13,554 nucleotides of DNA, from positions 1 to 13,554 of the forward strand of contig WRLS01000043.1 of the NCBI GenBank assembly GCA_009776345.1, written 5' to 3'. Positions 1 to 7,106 of this stretch are shown here, in pieces. Positions within the stretch are counted from its first letter, which is position 1; each line of letters starts with the position of its first letter. Made by a program: the position numbers and the translations under genes. This DNA is from Oscillospiraceae bacterium (GTDB taxonomy: Bacteria > Bacillota > Clostridia > Oscillospirales > Ruminococcaceae). The notes under the pieces were generated by a model. It was not told the origin of the DNA. It worked only from the letters and a program-made list of their open reading frames with translations, and searched no databases.

Positions 1-8
1 TAGTGACA

Positions 9-86
9 GGGGGTTGTCTTTGGCAGCGAATTACGGGAACAACCCCCGCCGCCCGCAGGCGGCACCCCCTTCGTGCGCGAAGGGGG
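9..86. repeat. Leader with three consecutive G/C-rich hairpins
   Basis: Three inverted repeats lie end to end. The first has arms GGGGGTTGT (9-17) and ACAACCCCC (39-47). The second is GCCGCC/GGCGGC (48-53 and 58-63) with a CGCA loop. The third is CCCCCTTCG/CGAAGGGGG (65-73 and 78-86) with a TGCG loop. No T-run follows, so a terminator on the + strand is not supported. The text TTACGGG..CCCCCGCC at 31-50 is related to the TTACGGGCGGG..CCCCGCCCC module at 7275-7301 and 12064-12089, so this is probably another member of the same intergenic repeat set. Nothing coding is visible before 182. Confidence 0.7.
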
Positions 87-132
87 CAAAGATTCGGGCG
101 GCAAATTACCCTCCCTACGTGGTTTTGTTTTC

Positions 133-167
133 AATTATGCATTATGAATTATGAATTATGAATTATT
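133..167. repeat. Five 7-bp AT-rich tandem units (AATTATG type)
   Basis: Units AATTATG, CATTATG, AATTATG, AATTATG and AATTATT run without gaps and end one base before the Shine-Dalgarno sequence of the first gene. This A/T block stands out against the G/C-rich surroundings. The two-unit piece GCATTATGAATTA recurs at the end of the aldehyde dehydrogenase gene (5523-5535). It may act as an AT-rich promoter or upstream element, but no clean -35/-10 pair is visible. Confidence 0.75.
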
Positions 168-181
168 AAAAGGAGTCTCCC

Positions 182-1345
182 ATGCTCGCCTATTATATAA
201 ACCTCACTCTAATCCTCGGGCTCGCTTTCCCGCTGTGCATAATAAAGCCCGCTAAATGGAAAAGCATACTGTATCTTTGCGTTACCTTCGGCTATATGTG
301 GTTTTTGGCGTCGTTTCGGCATAACGTCGGCTTCGACTATCAAATCTACATCGATATTTTCGAAAGTCACAGGGGCGCCCCACTGCTCGCGGAAATCGCC
401 TCTAACGGCTTTGAGGGCATTGAGCCGGGGTTCATCGCGCTCAATAAGCTAATGGCGCTGTTTGTACACAGCCCCGCCGCTATGTATGGGATTTACAGCT
501 TTTTGATTTTTGCGCCTGTTGCGTGGTTTATTTACCGCCACTGCAAAGATATCTGGCAGGCGGCATGGCTGTATGTGACACTCGCTTTCTTTTATAGCAG
601 CATGAATTTCATCCGCCAGGGGCTGGCGTGTTCTGTAATTGTGCTGGGTTACGGCTTTCTTAAAAACAAAAAAACCGTGCCGTTTATCCTTGTTGTGCTT
701 TTGGCGGCGTGCTTCCACAAAACCGCGCTGATTATGGTCCCCGTGTATTTCCTGTGCCACCTGCGCTTTACATGGAAGCGCGGCGCGGTTTACGGCGGCA
801 TAACGCTGCTGCTGTATATTACGTCGCCTTTTATAGTCGATTTCGTCACAGATTATATTTTCACCGGATACAAGGGCACGATCTGGCTTGAGTCCGGGCT
901 GTCGGTTTTATTCCTTTTCGTCCCTGCGGTTTTGCTGACCGCCTGCCTTGCCCTGAAAACCCGGTGGGGGCGCCATGAACCCGATGCGAATATGCTGCTT
1001 AACCTGACAATGTTCAGCTTCTTTTGCTGGGTGTTTATCACAAACCACTTTATCCTGGAGCGCTTCGGGATGTATATGTATATTTTCGCAATCGCCGCTG
1101 TGCCGTCCGCACTGCTGTCGCTGAAAGCTTCCCCCGAAGTTTACGAAAAATACGCGCAGGCAAAAGCATCAAAAAAGCCGCCGAAAGAAATTGCCCTTTA
1201 CAAACAGGACATCCTGGAGCATAATAAGTATTATTGGAGCGCGGTGGCAGCGCTGATAATAATCACTTTGTGTTATAATGAGTTCGGTATGCACACCGGG
1301 GGCTTCCACGGGGTTTTCCCGTACAGTTCGATTTTTAATTTATAG
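182..1345 (+). CDS. EpsG-family polytopic membrane protein, probable polysaccharide polymerase
   Basis: This 387-residue integral membrane protein probably polymerises or assembles repeat units of an exopolysaccharide in the cytoplasmic membrane, as proposed for EpsG and Wzy-like proteins. About nine or ten hydrophobic segments are visible (roughly 3-21, 28-45, 98-118, 125-160, 166-192, 203-221, 242-259, 272-306, 350-368). EpsG-type signatures are present: R46-HNVG-x-DYxxY (46-56) after the second segment, NFIRQ (142-146), FHKTAL (178-183) and ERFGMY (293-298). The ATG follows AAAAGGAG (168-175) by six bases, which fixes the start. It is the first gene of the putative operon, and its TAG stop lies inside the Shine-Dalgarno site of the next gene. 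No glycosyltransferase, flippase or Wzz-like gene is nearby, so the polysaccharide is unknown. Membership of the EpsG/O-antigen polymerase group is likely; the exact activity is inferred. Confidence 0.82.
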   Translation: MLAYYINLTLILGLAFPLCIIKPAKWKSILYLCVTFGYMWFLASFRHNVGFDYQIYIDIFESHRGAPLLAEIASNGFEGIEPGFIALNKLMALFVHSPAAMYGIYSFLIFAPVAWFIYRHCKDIWQAAWLYVTLAFFYSSMNFIRQGLACSVIVLGYGFLKNKKTVPFILVVLLAACFHKTALIMVPVYFLCHLRFTWKRGAVYGGITLLLYITSPFIVDFVTDYIFTGYKGTIWLESGLSVLFLFVPAVLLTACLALKTRWGRHEPDANMLLNLTMFSFFCWVFITNHFILERFGMYMYIFAIAAVPSALLSLKASPEVYEKYAQAKASKKPPKEIALYKQDILEHNKYYWSAVAALIIITLCYNEFGMHTGGFHGVFPYSSIFNL

Positions 1346-1349
1346 GAGG
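1344..1349 (+). promoter_or_regulatory. Shine-Dalgarno site overlapping the upstream stop codon
   Basis: AGGAGG sits six bases before the ATG at 1356, and its first two bases belong to the TAG stop (1343-1345) of the EpsG-like gene. This supports translational coupling and rules out the in-frame start 78 bases upstream at 1278, which lies inside the previous gene. Confidence 0.85.
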
Positions 1350-1355
1350 GTTTTC

Positions 1356-1985
1356 ATGAAAATCGCGGTCATTATCGAAGGCAGTACAAAAATCAGGAGC
1401 TTGGATGTAGAAAACGCCGTCAAGGGCTTTGACGGGCACGAGGTCTTCAACCTCGGCATGAAAAACACCGAAGGGGAGCCTGACCTTACCTACATGGAAA
1501 CCGGGCTGCTCACCGCCCTTTTGCTCAACCTGGGCGCGGTGGATTTCGTGGTGGGCGGCTGCGGCACGGGGCAGGGCTATATGAACATGGTGCTTCAGTT
1601 CCCCGGGATTGCCTGCGGGCTTCTCTGCGACCCTGTGGACGCGTTTTTGTATTCGCAGGTAAACGCCGGCAACTGCATCTCCCTCGCGCTCAACAAAGGC
1701 TACGGCAACCTCGCGGGGGACATCAACGTGAAATATATTTTACGGGAGCTTTTTGAAAACGAATACGGCGCGGGCTACCCGGACGCGCGCAGGGAAATCC
1801 AAATAAACGCCCGCAAAAAGCTGGCGGGGGTGTCGCTCGCGGCGCATAAATCCATGGAGGAAATCATCGCGGGGATCGACCCGTCTATCACGGAAAACGC
1901 GCTTTCCTTCCCCGGCATTGCCGATTTCATTAAAACCCACGCGCCCCAAAGCCCGCTCAAAGCTTTTGTTTTAAGGCGGGTGTGA
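1356..1985 (+). CDS. RpiB/LacA/LacB-family sugar isomerase (long, 209-aa form)
   Basis: This is a predicted cytoplasmic aldose-ketose isomerase of 209 residues. The family signature GCGTGQG is at 68-74, with Cys69 at the position of the catalytic cysteine of RpiB. It is followed by a PGIACGLLCDPVDAFLYSQVNAGN stretch matching the RpiB core (PGIRAAL..D..SA..A..HN.AN). The protein is about 60 residues longer than ordinary RpiB (around 150). Longer relatives of this kind include isomerases of unsaturated uronate products (DhuI) and, as I recall, the sulfoerythrose isomerase SqwI, so ribose-5-phosphate is not a safe substrate call. The ATG at 1356 follows AGGAGG; its TGA is five bases from the last likely start of the transketolase. 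Placement beside a transketolase suggests that it interconverts an aldose and ketose handled by that enzyme. Confidence 0.83.
   Translation: MKIAVIIEGSTKIRSLDVENAVKGFDGHEVFNLGMKNTEGEPDLTYMETGLLTALLLNLGAVDFVVGGCGTGQGYMNMVLQFPGIACGLLCDPVDAFLYSQVNAGNCISLALNKGYGNLAGDINVKYILRELFENEYGAGYPDARREIQINARKKLAGVSLAAHKSMEEIIAGIDPSITENALSFPGIADFIKTHAPQSPLKAFVLRRV
1973..1979 (+). promoter_or_regulatory. Shine-Dalgarno site that selects the transketolase start
   Basis: AAGGCGG ends eight bases before ATG 1988 but only two before the in-frame GTG at 1982. The spacing favours ATG 1988. The site lies inside the 3' end of the isomerase gene, so the two genes are probably coupled. Confidence 0.65.
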
Positions 1986-1987
1986 GC

Positions 1988-4021
1988 ATGGAATACATAA
2001 AAGAGCTTTCTGTTATGCTGGAGGTCAAAGCGTGTGACCTGCGCGCCGCGCTGTATACGCAAAGCCGCAGCGCGGCCGACAGGGGCATACATATCGGCGG
2101 GGCGCAAACCGCGGTTGTCCCGATGGCGGCGCTGTACTACGGCGGCGGGATGCGATACTGCCTTGACGACCCAACGACAGAAGACCAGGATATCTTCATC
2201 TTAAGCAAAGGTCACGCGGTTGCGGCGCTCGCGGCTGTGTTCGCCGATATCGGCTACATCCCGGACGACGCCCTGCTCGGCTCCCGTGCTTGGGGCGCGG
2301 TGGTAAAGGGGCATCCGGGGCCGGTTATCCCGGGTGTGCCTGTCGCGACAGGACCGCTGGGGCATGGGATTGGCATAGCCTGCGGTTTTGCCGTGCGCCA
2401 AAAAGAACGCGGCGGATTCAACACATATGTTTTAGCGGGCGACGGCGAACTGCAGGAAGGCTCCTGTTGGGAAAGTATGCTCTTCGCCGCACATCATAAG
2501 CTGGACAACCTATGCGTGATTGTCGACAAAAACAACGGCCAGAGCGACGATACCAAAAACCTGCTTGTCGGGCTTGACGATTTGGGCGCACGGTTTGAGG
2601 CTTTCGGTTTCCGCGTATTCCACGCGGACGCGTCCAATATCCCGCAGCTTCTCGCAAGCTTGGAAGAGTTTGGGGCGTACCCGAGAAACGGAAAGCCCAC
2701 CGCGATTATCTGTGATTGTTACAAGGGCTACGGCGGGTTTTCCTCAAATGCAGGTAAGCATAAATCCACGACCGATGATGAAGACTGCGATAATGAGCTT
2801 ATGTTCCTAGGCCGCCGCCGCGAGAAGATGATCGCCGCACTCAACCACATGGATCTAAGCGCCGTCACGCTCTACGCCGAAAAAATCGGCTACCGCGCGG
2901 AGTATTCGGATGGTATGCTCACCGGGCTTGTGCGTATACCGAAAACGGTAAACATAAAACGCGCGGCAAAGCGCGATAAATCGCTTTGCTATGACAGCGC
3001 AAAACTCCCGCAGTTTGAAATCGGGCAGACAGCCGCGCCCACGGAAATCGGCATCGCGCTTGCGCGGACATTCGCGCAGGACAGCAATTTCTACACAATA
3101 GATTCAGACCTGTCGAACATCAGCGGCCTTTTCGAAGGCACCGCGCTTACAGACAGGACCCGCGCCTTCAACGCCGGTATCGCCGAATGTCACATGATGA
3201 ATATGGCGGAGGGGCTTGCGGCAGTCGGGGCAAATGTATGGGTATGCACATTCGGACCTTTTTTCAACATTCAGGCGTTCAGGCGCATCTGTGTGAGCTT
3301 TCAGGAGCGCGCGGAGGTAATCGAAGCGCCGGGCGGCTGGCTTTCCGAGGGGCATAATCTGGACATAACATTTTTGTCCATCGCCGCGAATTTGGACACC
3401 GGCGTAAACGGCGCAACGCATATCTCCAACGACGATATCACAACAATCGGCCAGCTCGCCCATGTAAAAATCATCGACACCTCCTGCCCGCAGCAGCTTC
3501 TCGCGGCGGCAAAATGGATCGCGCAGGGGGGCCGCGGCCTTGTTTACCTTCGCGCAATGCGCAACCCGTCCCCTGTGCTGTACGGTAAAGATTTCACGTT
3601 TGAGTACGGCAGGGGCTATTTCCTGCGCGGGGACGAAAACAGCGGCACGGTGATAATTACCAGCGGGCACGGGGTACTCGAAGCGCTTGCCGCGGCCGAT
3701 ATACTCAGCAAAGACGGCATCGACGCGGCTGTCGCCGATATGCCGAGCTACGACGGAGTTTTGCTGCGAAAACTCGCCGAAAGCGGCAAAACAATCCTAT
3801 TCGCGGAGCAGAACAACGGTTGGCTGTACGACTGCTTCTGCCGCGATGTGATAACCCGGCGCTTTGTTTGCGAGAGCGATAAAATCCACCGTATATCCGC
3901 GCGGGACGAAAACGGCAATCTGCGCTTTATACAGTCCGGCACTTATGATCAGCTCATCGGCGCGCTGGGGCTTTGCCCGAGGGGCATTGCGGATACTGTC
4001 AAGAAAATCTTAGGGAGGTAA
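1988..4021 (+). CDS. Transketolase (single-chain, thiamine-diphosphate dependent)
   Basis: Transketolases move a two-carbon ketol unit between sugars using thiamine diphosphate and a divalent metal. This 677-aa protein carries the whole fold. The N-terminal ThDP-binding half has SKGHAV near residue 75, GPLGHGIG near 120, GDG at 151-153 and NNGQ at 182-185. The pyrimidine-binding half has the catalytic glutamate in GIAECH (Glu400), and a C-terminal domain follows. Length is close to the usual ~660, but the sequence reads like a fusion of the two-subunit type rather than TktA. The loop that carries a substrate-phosphate-contacting His in TktA (HDSIGLGEDGPTH) here reads AANLDTGVNGATH (466-478), without that His. 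ATG 1988 is chosen by spacing from AAGGCGG. The next gene starts four bases after the stop. With the isomerase and dehydrogenase on either side, a specialised sugar pathway rather than the bulk pentose phosphate pathway is likely. Confidence 0.88.
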   Translation: MEYIKELSVMLEVKACDLRAALYTQSRSAADRGIHIGGAQTAVVPMAALYYGGGMRYCLDDPTTEDQDIFILSKGHAVAALAAVFADIGYIPDDALLGSRAWGAVVKGHPGPVIPGVPVATGPLGHGIGIACGFAVRQKERGGFNTYVLAGDGELQEGSCWESMLFAAHHKLDNLCVIVDKNNGQSDDTKNLLVGLDDLGARFEAFGFRVFHADASNIPQLLASLEEFGAYPRNGKPTAIICDCYKGYGGFSSNAGKHKSTTDDEDCDNELMFLGRRREKMIAALNHMDLSAVTLYAEKIGYRAEYSDGMLTGLVRIPKTVNIKRAAKRDKSLCYDSAKLPQFEIGQTAAPTEIGIALARTFAQDSNFYTIDSDLSNISGLFEGTALTDRTRAFNAGIAECHMMNMAEGLAAVGANVWVCTFGPFFNIQAFRRICVSFQERAEVIEAPGGWLSEGHNLDITFLSIAANLDTGVNGATHISNDDITTIGQLAHVKIIDTSCPQQLLAAAKWIAQGGRGLVYLRAMRNPSPVLYGKDFTFEYGRGYFLRGDENSGTVIITSGHGVLEALAAADILSKDGIDAAVADMPSYDGVLLRKLAESGKTILFAEQNNGWLYDCFCRDVITRRFVCESDKIHRISARDENGNLRFIQSGTYDQLIGALGLCPRGIADTVKKILGR

Positions 4022-4025
4022 TATC

Positions 4026-5531
4026 ATGCCCGAAAAGCTTATGCCTTTTATCGCGGGGCAGTTCGCGCTTTCCGAAACCGAAAGCTATATGGATGTTTTC
4101 GACCCCTCAACCGGTCAGGTTATCGGCTTCGCCCCCTGCTGTACCGCGGGCGAGGTTGAAAGCGCCGTAAGCGCGGCGAAGGCGGCGTTTCCCGCCTGGC
4201 GCGATACGCCCGCACATAAACGCGCACAGCTGTTTTTCAACCTTCAGCGGCTGATCAGTGAGAATATGGATGAGCTGACCAAGCTTGTCGCAACAGAACA
4301 CGGCAAAGCTTTGAGCGAGGCGGAGGGCGACGTTATCAAAGCGCGGGAGATGACAGAATTTGCCTGCGGCATCCCGAGCCTTTTGATGGGCGAGAGTTTG
4401 ATGGACACGTCCTCCGGTTACGACACCACGCTCTACCGCGAGCCTGTCGGCGTTTTTGCCGCAATCGCCCCGTGGAACTTCCCCGCCATGATCCCAATGG
4501 GCTGGATGACGCCGCTGTGCGTGGCGTGCGGCAATACAATCGTGCTGAAGGCCGCAAGCTCCACGCCGATGACCGCGCTGAGATTCGCGCAGCTCTACAA
4601 GCAGGCGGGCTTCCCCGACGGCGTTGTAAATATTATCACCTGTTCGCGCAAAGAAGCCGAAATCCTGCTTACCCATCCCGATATCGCGGGCGTTACATTT
4701 GTCGGCAGTACGGAGGTCGGGAAATATGTCTACAGCAAGGCGGCGTCTGCGGGCAAGCGCGTACAGTCCCTTTGCGAAGCGAAAAACCACGCCCTTGTCC
4801 TGCGCGACGCGCCCATAACCCGCACGGCGGCGGGGATTATGAACAGCGCGTTCGGCTGCGCGGGGGAGCGTTGCATGGCGCTGCCCGTGGTCGTCGCGGA
4901 AAACGCTATTGCCGATGAACTGATAGCCGAGCTTGTGCGCCTTTGCGGCCTGCAGAAAATCGGGCCGGCGTACCTTCCCGACACAAACCTGGGACCGGTA
5001 GTCACCAATACGCACAAGCGCAGTGTCGCCGATTGGATCGAAACCGGCGTAAAGGAAGGCGCGAAGCTCGTCCTCGACGGGCGGGATGTAACCGTCCCCG
5101 GCTACGAAGGCGGTTTTTATCTGGGGCATACAATCTTCGATAATGTAACGCCTGAAATGAGCATCGGCGAGCGTGAGATTTTCGGCCCCGTCCTGTGCGT
5201 CAAGCGCGTGGACAGCTTTGAGGAGGGTCTTGCCCTGTGCAACAAAAACCCCTTCGCGAACGGCTCGGTTATCTTTACGCAGAGCGGCTACTACGCCAGA
5301 GAATTCGCAAAACGCACCGATGGGGGAATGGTGGGCATAAATGTCGGCATACCCGTACCGGTGGGCGTGTTCCCGTTTTCGGGGCATAAGCAGTCGTTTT
5401 TCGGCGACCTTCACTGCCACGGCAAGGACGGCATACGTTTTTACACACAGATAAAATGCGTAACCGGTCACTGGTTCGACGAAGATGAGATGAAAAAAGA
5501 GCGCGTTTCTACATGGGACGGCGCATTATGA
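4026..5531 (+). CDS. Aldehyde dehydrogenase of the methylmalonate-semialdehyde dehydrogenase (MmsA/IolA) type
   Basis: Members of this family oxidise a short acidic aldehyde (malonate or methylmalonate semialdehyde) to an acyl-CoA with NAD+. The 501-aa protein is of normal length. Family marks are IPSLLMGESL (near 118-127), APWNFP, FVGS, AKNH (252-255), GERCMA with catalytic Cys283 and its preceding Arg282, and the C-terminal block NVGIPVPVGVFPFSGHKQSF then FFGDLHCHGKDG and FYTQ. The hydrolytic glutamate of ordinary aldehyde dehydrogenases is absent (Leu249 at that alignment position), consistent with CoA-dependent deacylation. Two departures stand out: KAAS (175-178) replaces the usual KPSE, so the ribose-binding Glu is Ser, and CEAKNH replaces the usual xGAKNH. 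AGGGAGG (4012-4018), inside the end of the transketolase gene, gives a seven-base spacing to ATG. No inositol genes are nearby, so myo-inositol catabolism is not supported; the substrate may be another two- or three-carbon acidic aldehyde such as sulfoacetaldehyde. Confidence 0.9.
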   Translation: MPEKLMPFIAGQFALSETESYMDVFDPSTGQVIGFAPCCTAGEVESAVSAAKAAFPAWRDTPAHKRAQLFFNLQRLISENMDELTKLVATEHGKALSEAEGDVIKAREMTEFACGIPSLLMGESLMDTSSGYDTTLYREPVGVFAAIAPWNFPAMIPMGWMTPLCVACGNTIVLKAASSTPMTALRFAQLYKQAGFPDGVVNIITCSRKEAEILLTHPDIAGVTFVGSTEVGKYVYSKAASAGKRVQSLCEAKNHALVLRDAPITRTAAGIMNSAFGCAGERCMALPVVVAENAIADELIAELVRLCGLQKIGPAYLPDTNLGPVVTNTHKRSVADWIETGVKEGAKLVLDGRDVTVPGYEGGFYLGHTIFDNVTPEMSIGEREIFGPVLCVKRVDSFEEGLALCNKNPFANGSVIFTQSGYYAREFAKRTDGGMVGINVGIPVPVGVFPFSGHKQSFFGDLHCHGKDGIRFYTQIKCVTGHWFDEDEMKKERVSTWDGAL

Positions 5532-5535
5532 ATTA
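5523..5535. repeat. AT-rich unit shared with the window start, containing a stop codon
   Basis: GCATTATGAATTA is identical over 13 bases to 139-151, in the same 7-bp phase. The TGA stop of the aldehyde dehydrogenase (5529-5531) lies within it. Confidence 0.6.
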
Positions 5536-5543
5536 AATCTACC

Positions 5544-5550
5544 GGGAGGA
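5544..5550 (+). promoter_or_regulatory. Shine-Dalgarno site supporting a TTG start
   Basis: GGGAGGA lies six bases before TTG 5557. No in-frame ATG with a ribosome-binding site is available before the signal peptide core, so TTG is the start of the amidase. Confidence 0.8.
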
Positions 5551-5556
5551 TTCCAA

Positions 5557-6732
5557 TTGCGCATACATATCGGTTTACTCGGCGCCGCAAAAAAAATCGC
5601 GGCCGCGGCACTGTCCGGCTTTTTACTGCTCACGGTTTTCCCGCAGGCACACGCGGCCTTGGGGGACGGTTCGATGGTCGAAATCACCGCTGAGCAGGCG
5701 CGCACATACTCCCCCAACAACCGCAGCAACAGGCCCAACCCCGCCTTTTATCCCCTGCCCAAAGGCACAAAGGACAGGATAACCGGCGGGCGGGTGTCGT
5801 TTCGGACGGGCGGGGTCACGCATTATTTCTATAACCTGGCATCCGGCGTCAGGGTTTCGGCGGACGATATCCGCGAGATACCGCGCCAAAACCTGCGCAA
5901 CGAAATAAGCAGGCTCAGAATGAGCAGGCGCGGGAGCTTTATCTATGTCACGCTCAGTATGTCGGACCGCGTTTCCTACAAGGTCACAAACCGCTCCGAA
6001 ACAGAAAACACAATCCAATTCCACTTCGCGAACACTGTTTCAACACCGGGGAACCAAAGGTTCGACAGCGGCATTTTCTCCCGGACGGTATGGGACGGCA
6101 GCACGCTGACCTTGCATTTCGCGAAGGACAACGCCTTTTGGGGATACACAGCATATTACGAAGGCGATAATCTGATTTTGAAATTCCGACAAAACCCCGG
6201 TTCCATCGAGAACGCGCGCATCGCGATTGAAGTCGGCCATGGCGGAAAAGACAGGGGCGCGCCGGGCAGGAACCCCGAGCTTCATGAAACCGACATCAAC
6301 CGCCTCATCGCACGTGACCTCGCAAGGGAACTGCGGGAGCGCGGCGCGACGGTCGCGCTGGTGGGCGGGAACGACACCGGCCCCAATCAGCGCCGGGACA
6401 GGGTCGAGGCATGGGGCGCGGACCTCCTGATCAGCATACACTGCAACTCCGCCGTTAACAGGAACGCCGCCGGCACAGAGGTTTACTTTTTCACCGCGTT
6501 CAACCACAGCCTGGCGGCTAACCTGTCGCGCGGCGTCAGCAGGGCGCTGGAAACCGGCAACCGCGGCGCGAAAAGGGGCTTCTTCAACATAACAACCTCA
6601 ACCCAAATGCGCAGTGTTATGGTAGAGTCCGGGTTCATGTCCAACCAAGGCGAATACGCAAAGCTAATCCAGCGCGGCTACCAGCGCAGGATTGCGCGAA
6701 GCATCGCCGACGGGATAGAGCGGGATTTTTAG
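5557..6732 (+). CDS. Secreted N-acetylmuramoyl-L-alanine amidase (AMIN-like + Amidase_3)
   Basis: This zinc enzyme should cleave the bond between N-acetylmuramic acid and L-alanine in peptidoglycan outside the membrane. A signal peptide is clear: basic start, hydrophobic core (about 14-28) and a likely cleavage after AHA near residue 33. Residues ~80-210 form a beta-rich region compatible with an AMIN targeting domain. Residues ~220-391 are the Amidase_3 catalytic domain. Visible metal and catalytic residues are His228 (VGHGGKDRGAPG), Glu244 (HETDINR), His295 (SIHCNS) and Glu357 (MVESGFMSN). The usual DPGHGG reads EVGHGG here, but the zinc His is kept. Translation starts at TTG, fixed by GGGAGGA. 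The gene begins 25 bases after the dehydrogenase, so it is probably co-transcribed with it. As the last gene of an operon that begins with a polysaccharide polymerase, it suggests a link to envelope remodelling. Confidence 0.94.
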   Translation: MRIHIGLLGAAKKIAAAALSGFLLLTVFPQAHAALGDGSMVEITAEQARTYSPNNRSNRPNPAFYPLPKGTKDRITGGRVSFRTGGVTHYFYNLASGVRVSADDIREIPRQNLRNEISRLRMSRRGSFIYVTLSMSDRVSYKVTNRSETENTIQFHFANTVSTPGNQRFDSGIFSRTVWDGSTLTLHFAKDNAFWGYTAYYEGDNLILKFRQNPGSIENARIAIEVGHGGKDRGAPGRNPELHETDINRLIARDLARELRERGATVALVGGNDTGPNQRRDRVEAWGADLLISIHCNSAVNRNAAGTEVYFFTAFNHSLAANLSRGVSRALETGNRGAKRGFFNITTSTQMRSVMVESGFMSNQGEYAKLIQRGYQRRIARSIADGIERDF

Positions 6733-6740
6733 GCTTGCGC

Positions 6741-6783
6741 CAGGATTAAGGTTTTAGGTTTGAGGATTTAGGAAGGGAAGAAA
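6741..6783. repeat. Purine-rich intergenic repeat, copy 1
   Basis: CAGGATTAAGGTTTTAGG followed by TTTGAGGATTTAGG and AAGGGAAGAAA begins eight bases after the amidase stop. It is nearly identical to copy 2 (7311-7353). A short decayed right arm (TTTCGCGCCTATTTAAAACC) follows at 6791-6810. Confidence 0.85.
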
Positions 6784-6801
6784 CTACAAGTTTCGCGCCT
6801 A

Positions 6802-6851
6802 TTTAAAACCACCCCGTCAGGCTACGCCTGCCACCCCTCCAAGGAGGGGAA
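6802..6851. repeat. Palindromic module AAAACCACCCCG..CCACCCCTCC-AA-GGAGGGGAA
   Basis: It contains the hairpins CAGGC/GCCTG and CCCCTCC-AA-GGAGGGG (6834-6849). The same module recurs at 12019-12063, with an identical 16-base core palindrome at 12046-12061, and in a degenerate form at 7179-7230. This is the usual look of a REP-like intergenic repeat. Confidence 0.8.
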
Positions 6852-7106
6852 CAAGCCGCAAAAGCAAGTATGCACAAAACTAAATCAGGGAGCGACGCCC
6901 GGTACAAATCTGCGCACGTAATAACAGCGGAAAAAGTCTTTGATTTCTTTTATTCCTAATACCTTTTTTCGCGTTCCAGCCCTGGAGCTTGGCTCGGCTG
7001 AGCGATTGGGCGGATTGTAGAACTATGCATATGACGTGCGCGATGAAAGGCACGAAGCTATGCGGTTTGTCGAAATGGGGGTCCGGGGTCTCCCCGGTGC
7101 GCTTTG

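Noticed and set aside
1278..1355. Upstream in-frame extension of the isomerase
   Set aside because: It lies inside the EpsG-like gene. AGGAGG is correctly spaced for ATG 1356, and family similarity begins at MKIAVI.
1982..1987. GTG start for the transketolase
   Set aside because: The spacing from AAGGCGG is too short for GTG 1982 and good for ATG 1988.
3104..3670. 188-codon minus-strand frame inside the transketolase gene
   Set aside because: It is fully contained in a clear transketolase gene and has no motif or ribosome-binding site of its own.
4107..5471. 454-codon open frame on the minus strand opposite the aldehyde dehydrogenase
   Set aside because: It is a shadow frame in GC-rich DNA. 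The + strand protein has full family motifs and a ribosome-binding site; the minus-strand translation is rich in Arg, Ala and His and shows no recognisable domain.
4026..5531. Calling the dehydrogenase iolA/mmsA with an inositol or valine catabolic role
   Set aside because: Family membership is clear, but no inositol or valine catabolic gene is nearby and two active-site motifs are atypical, so the symbol was left empty.
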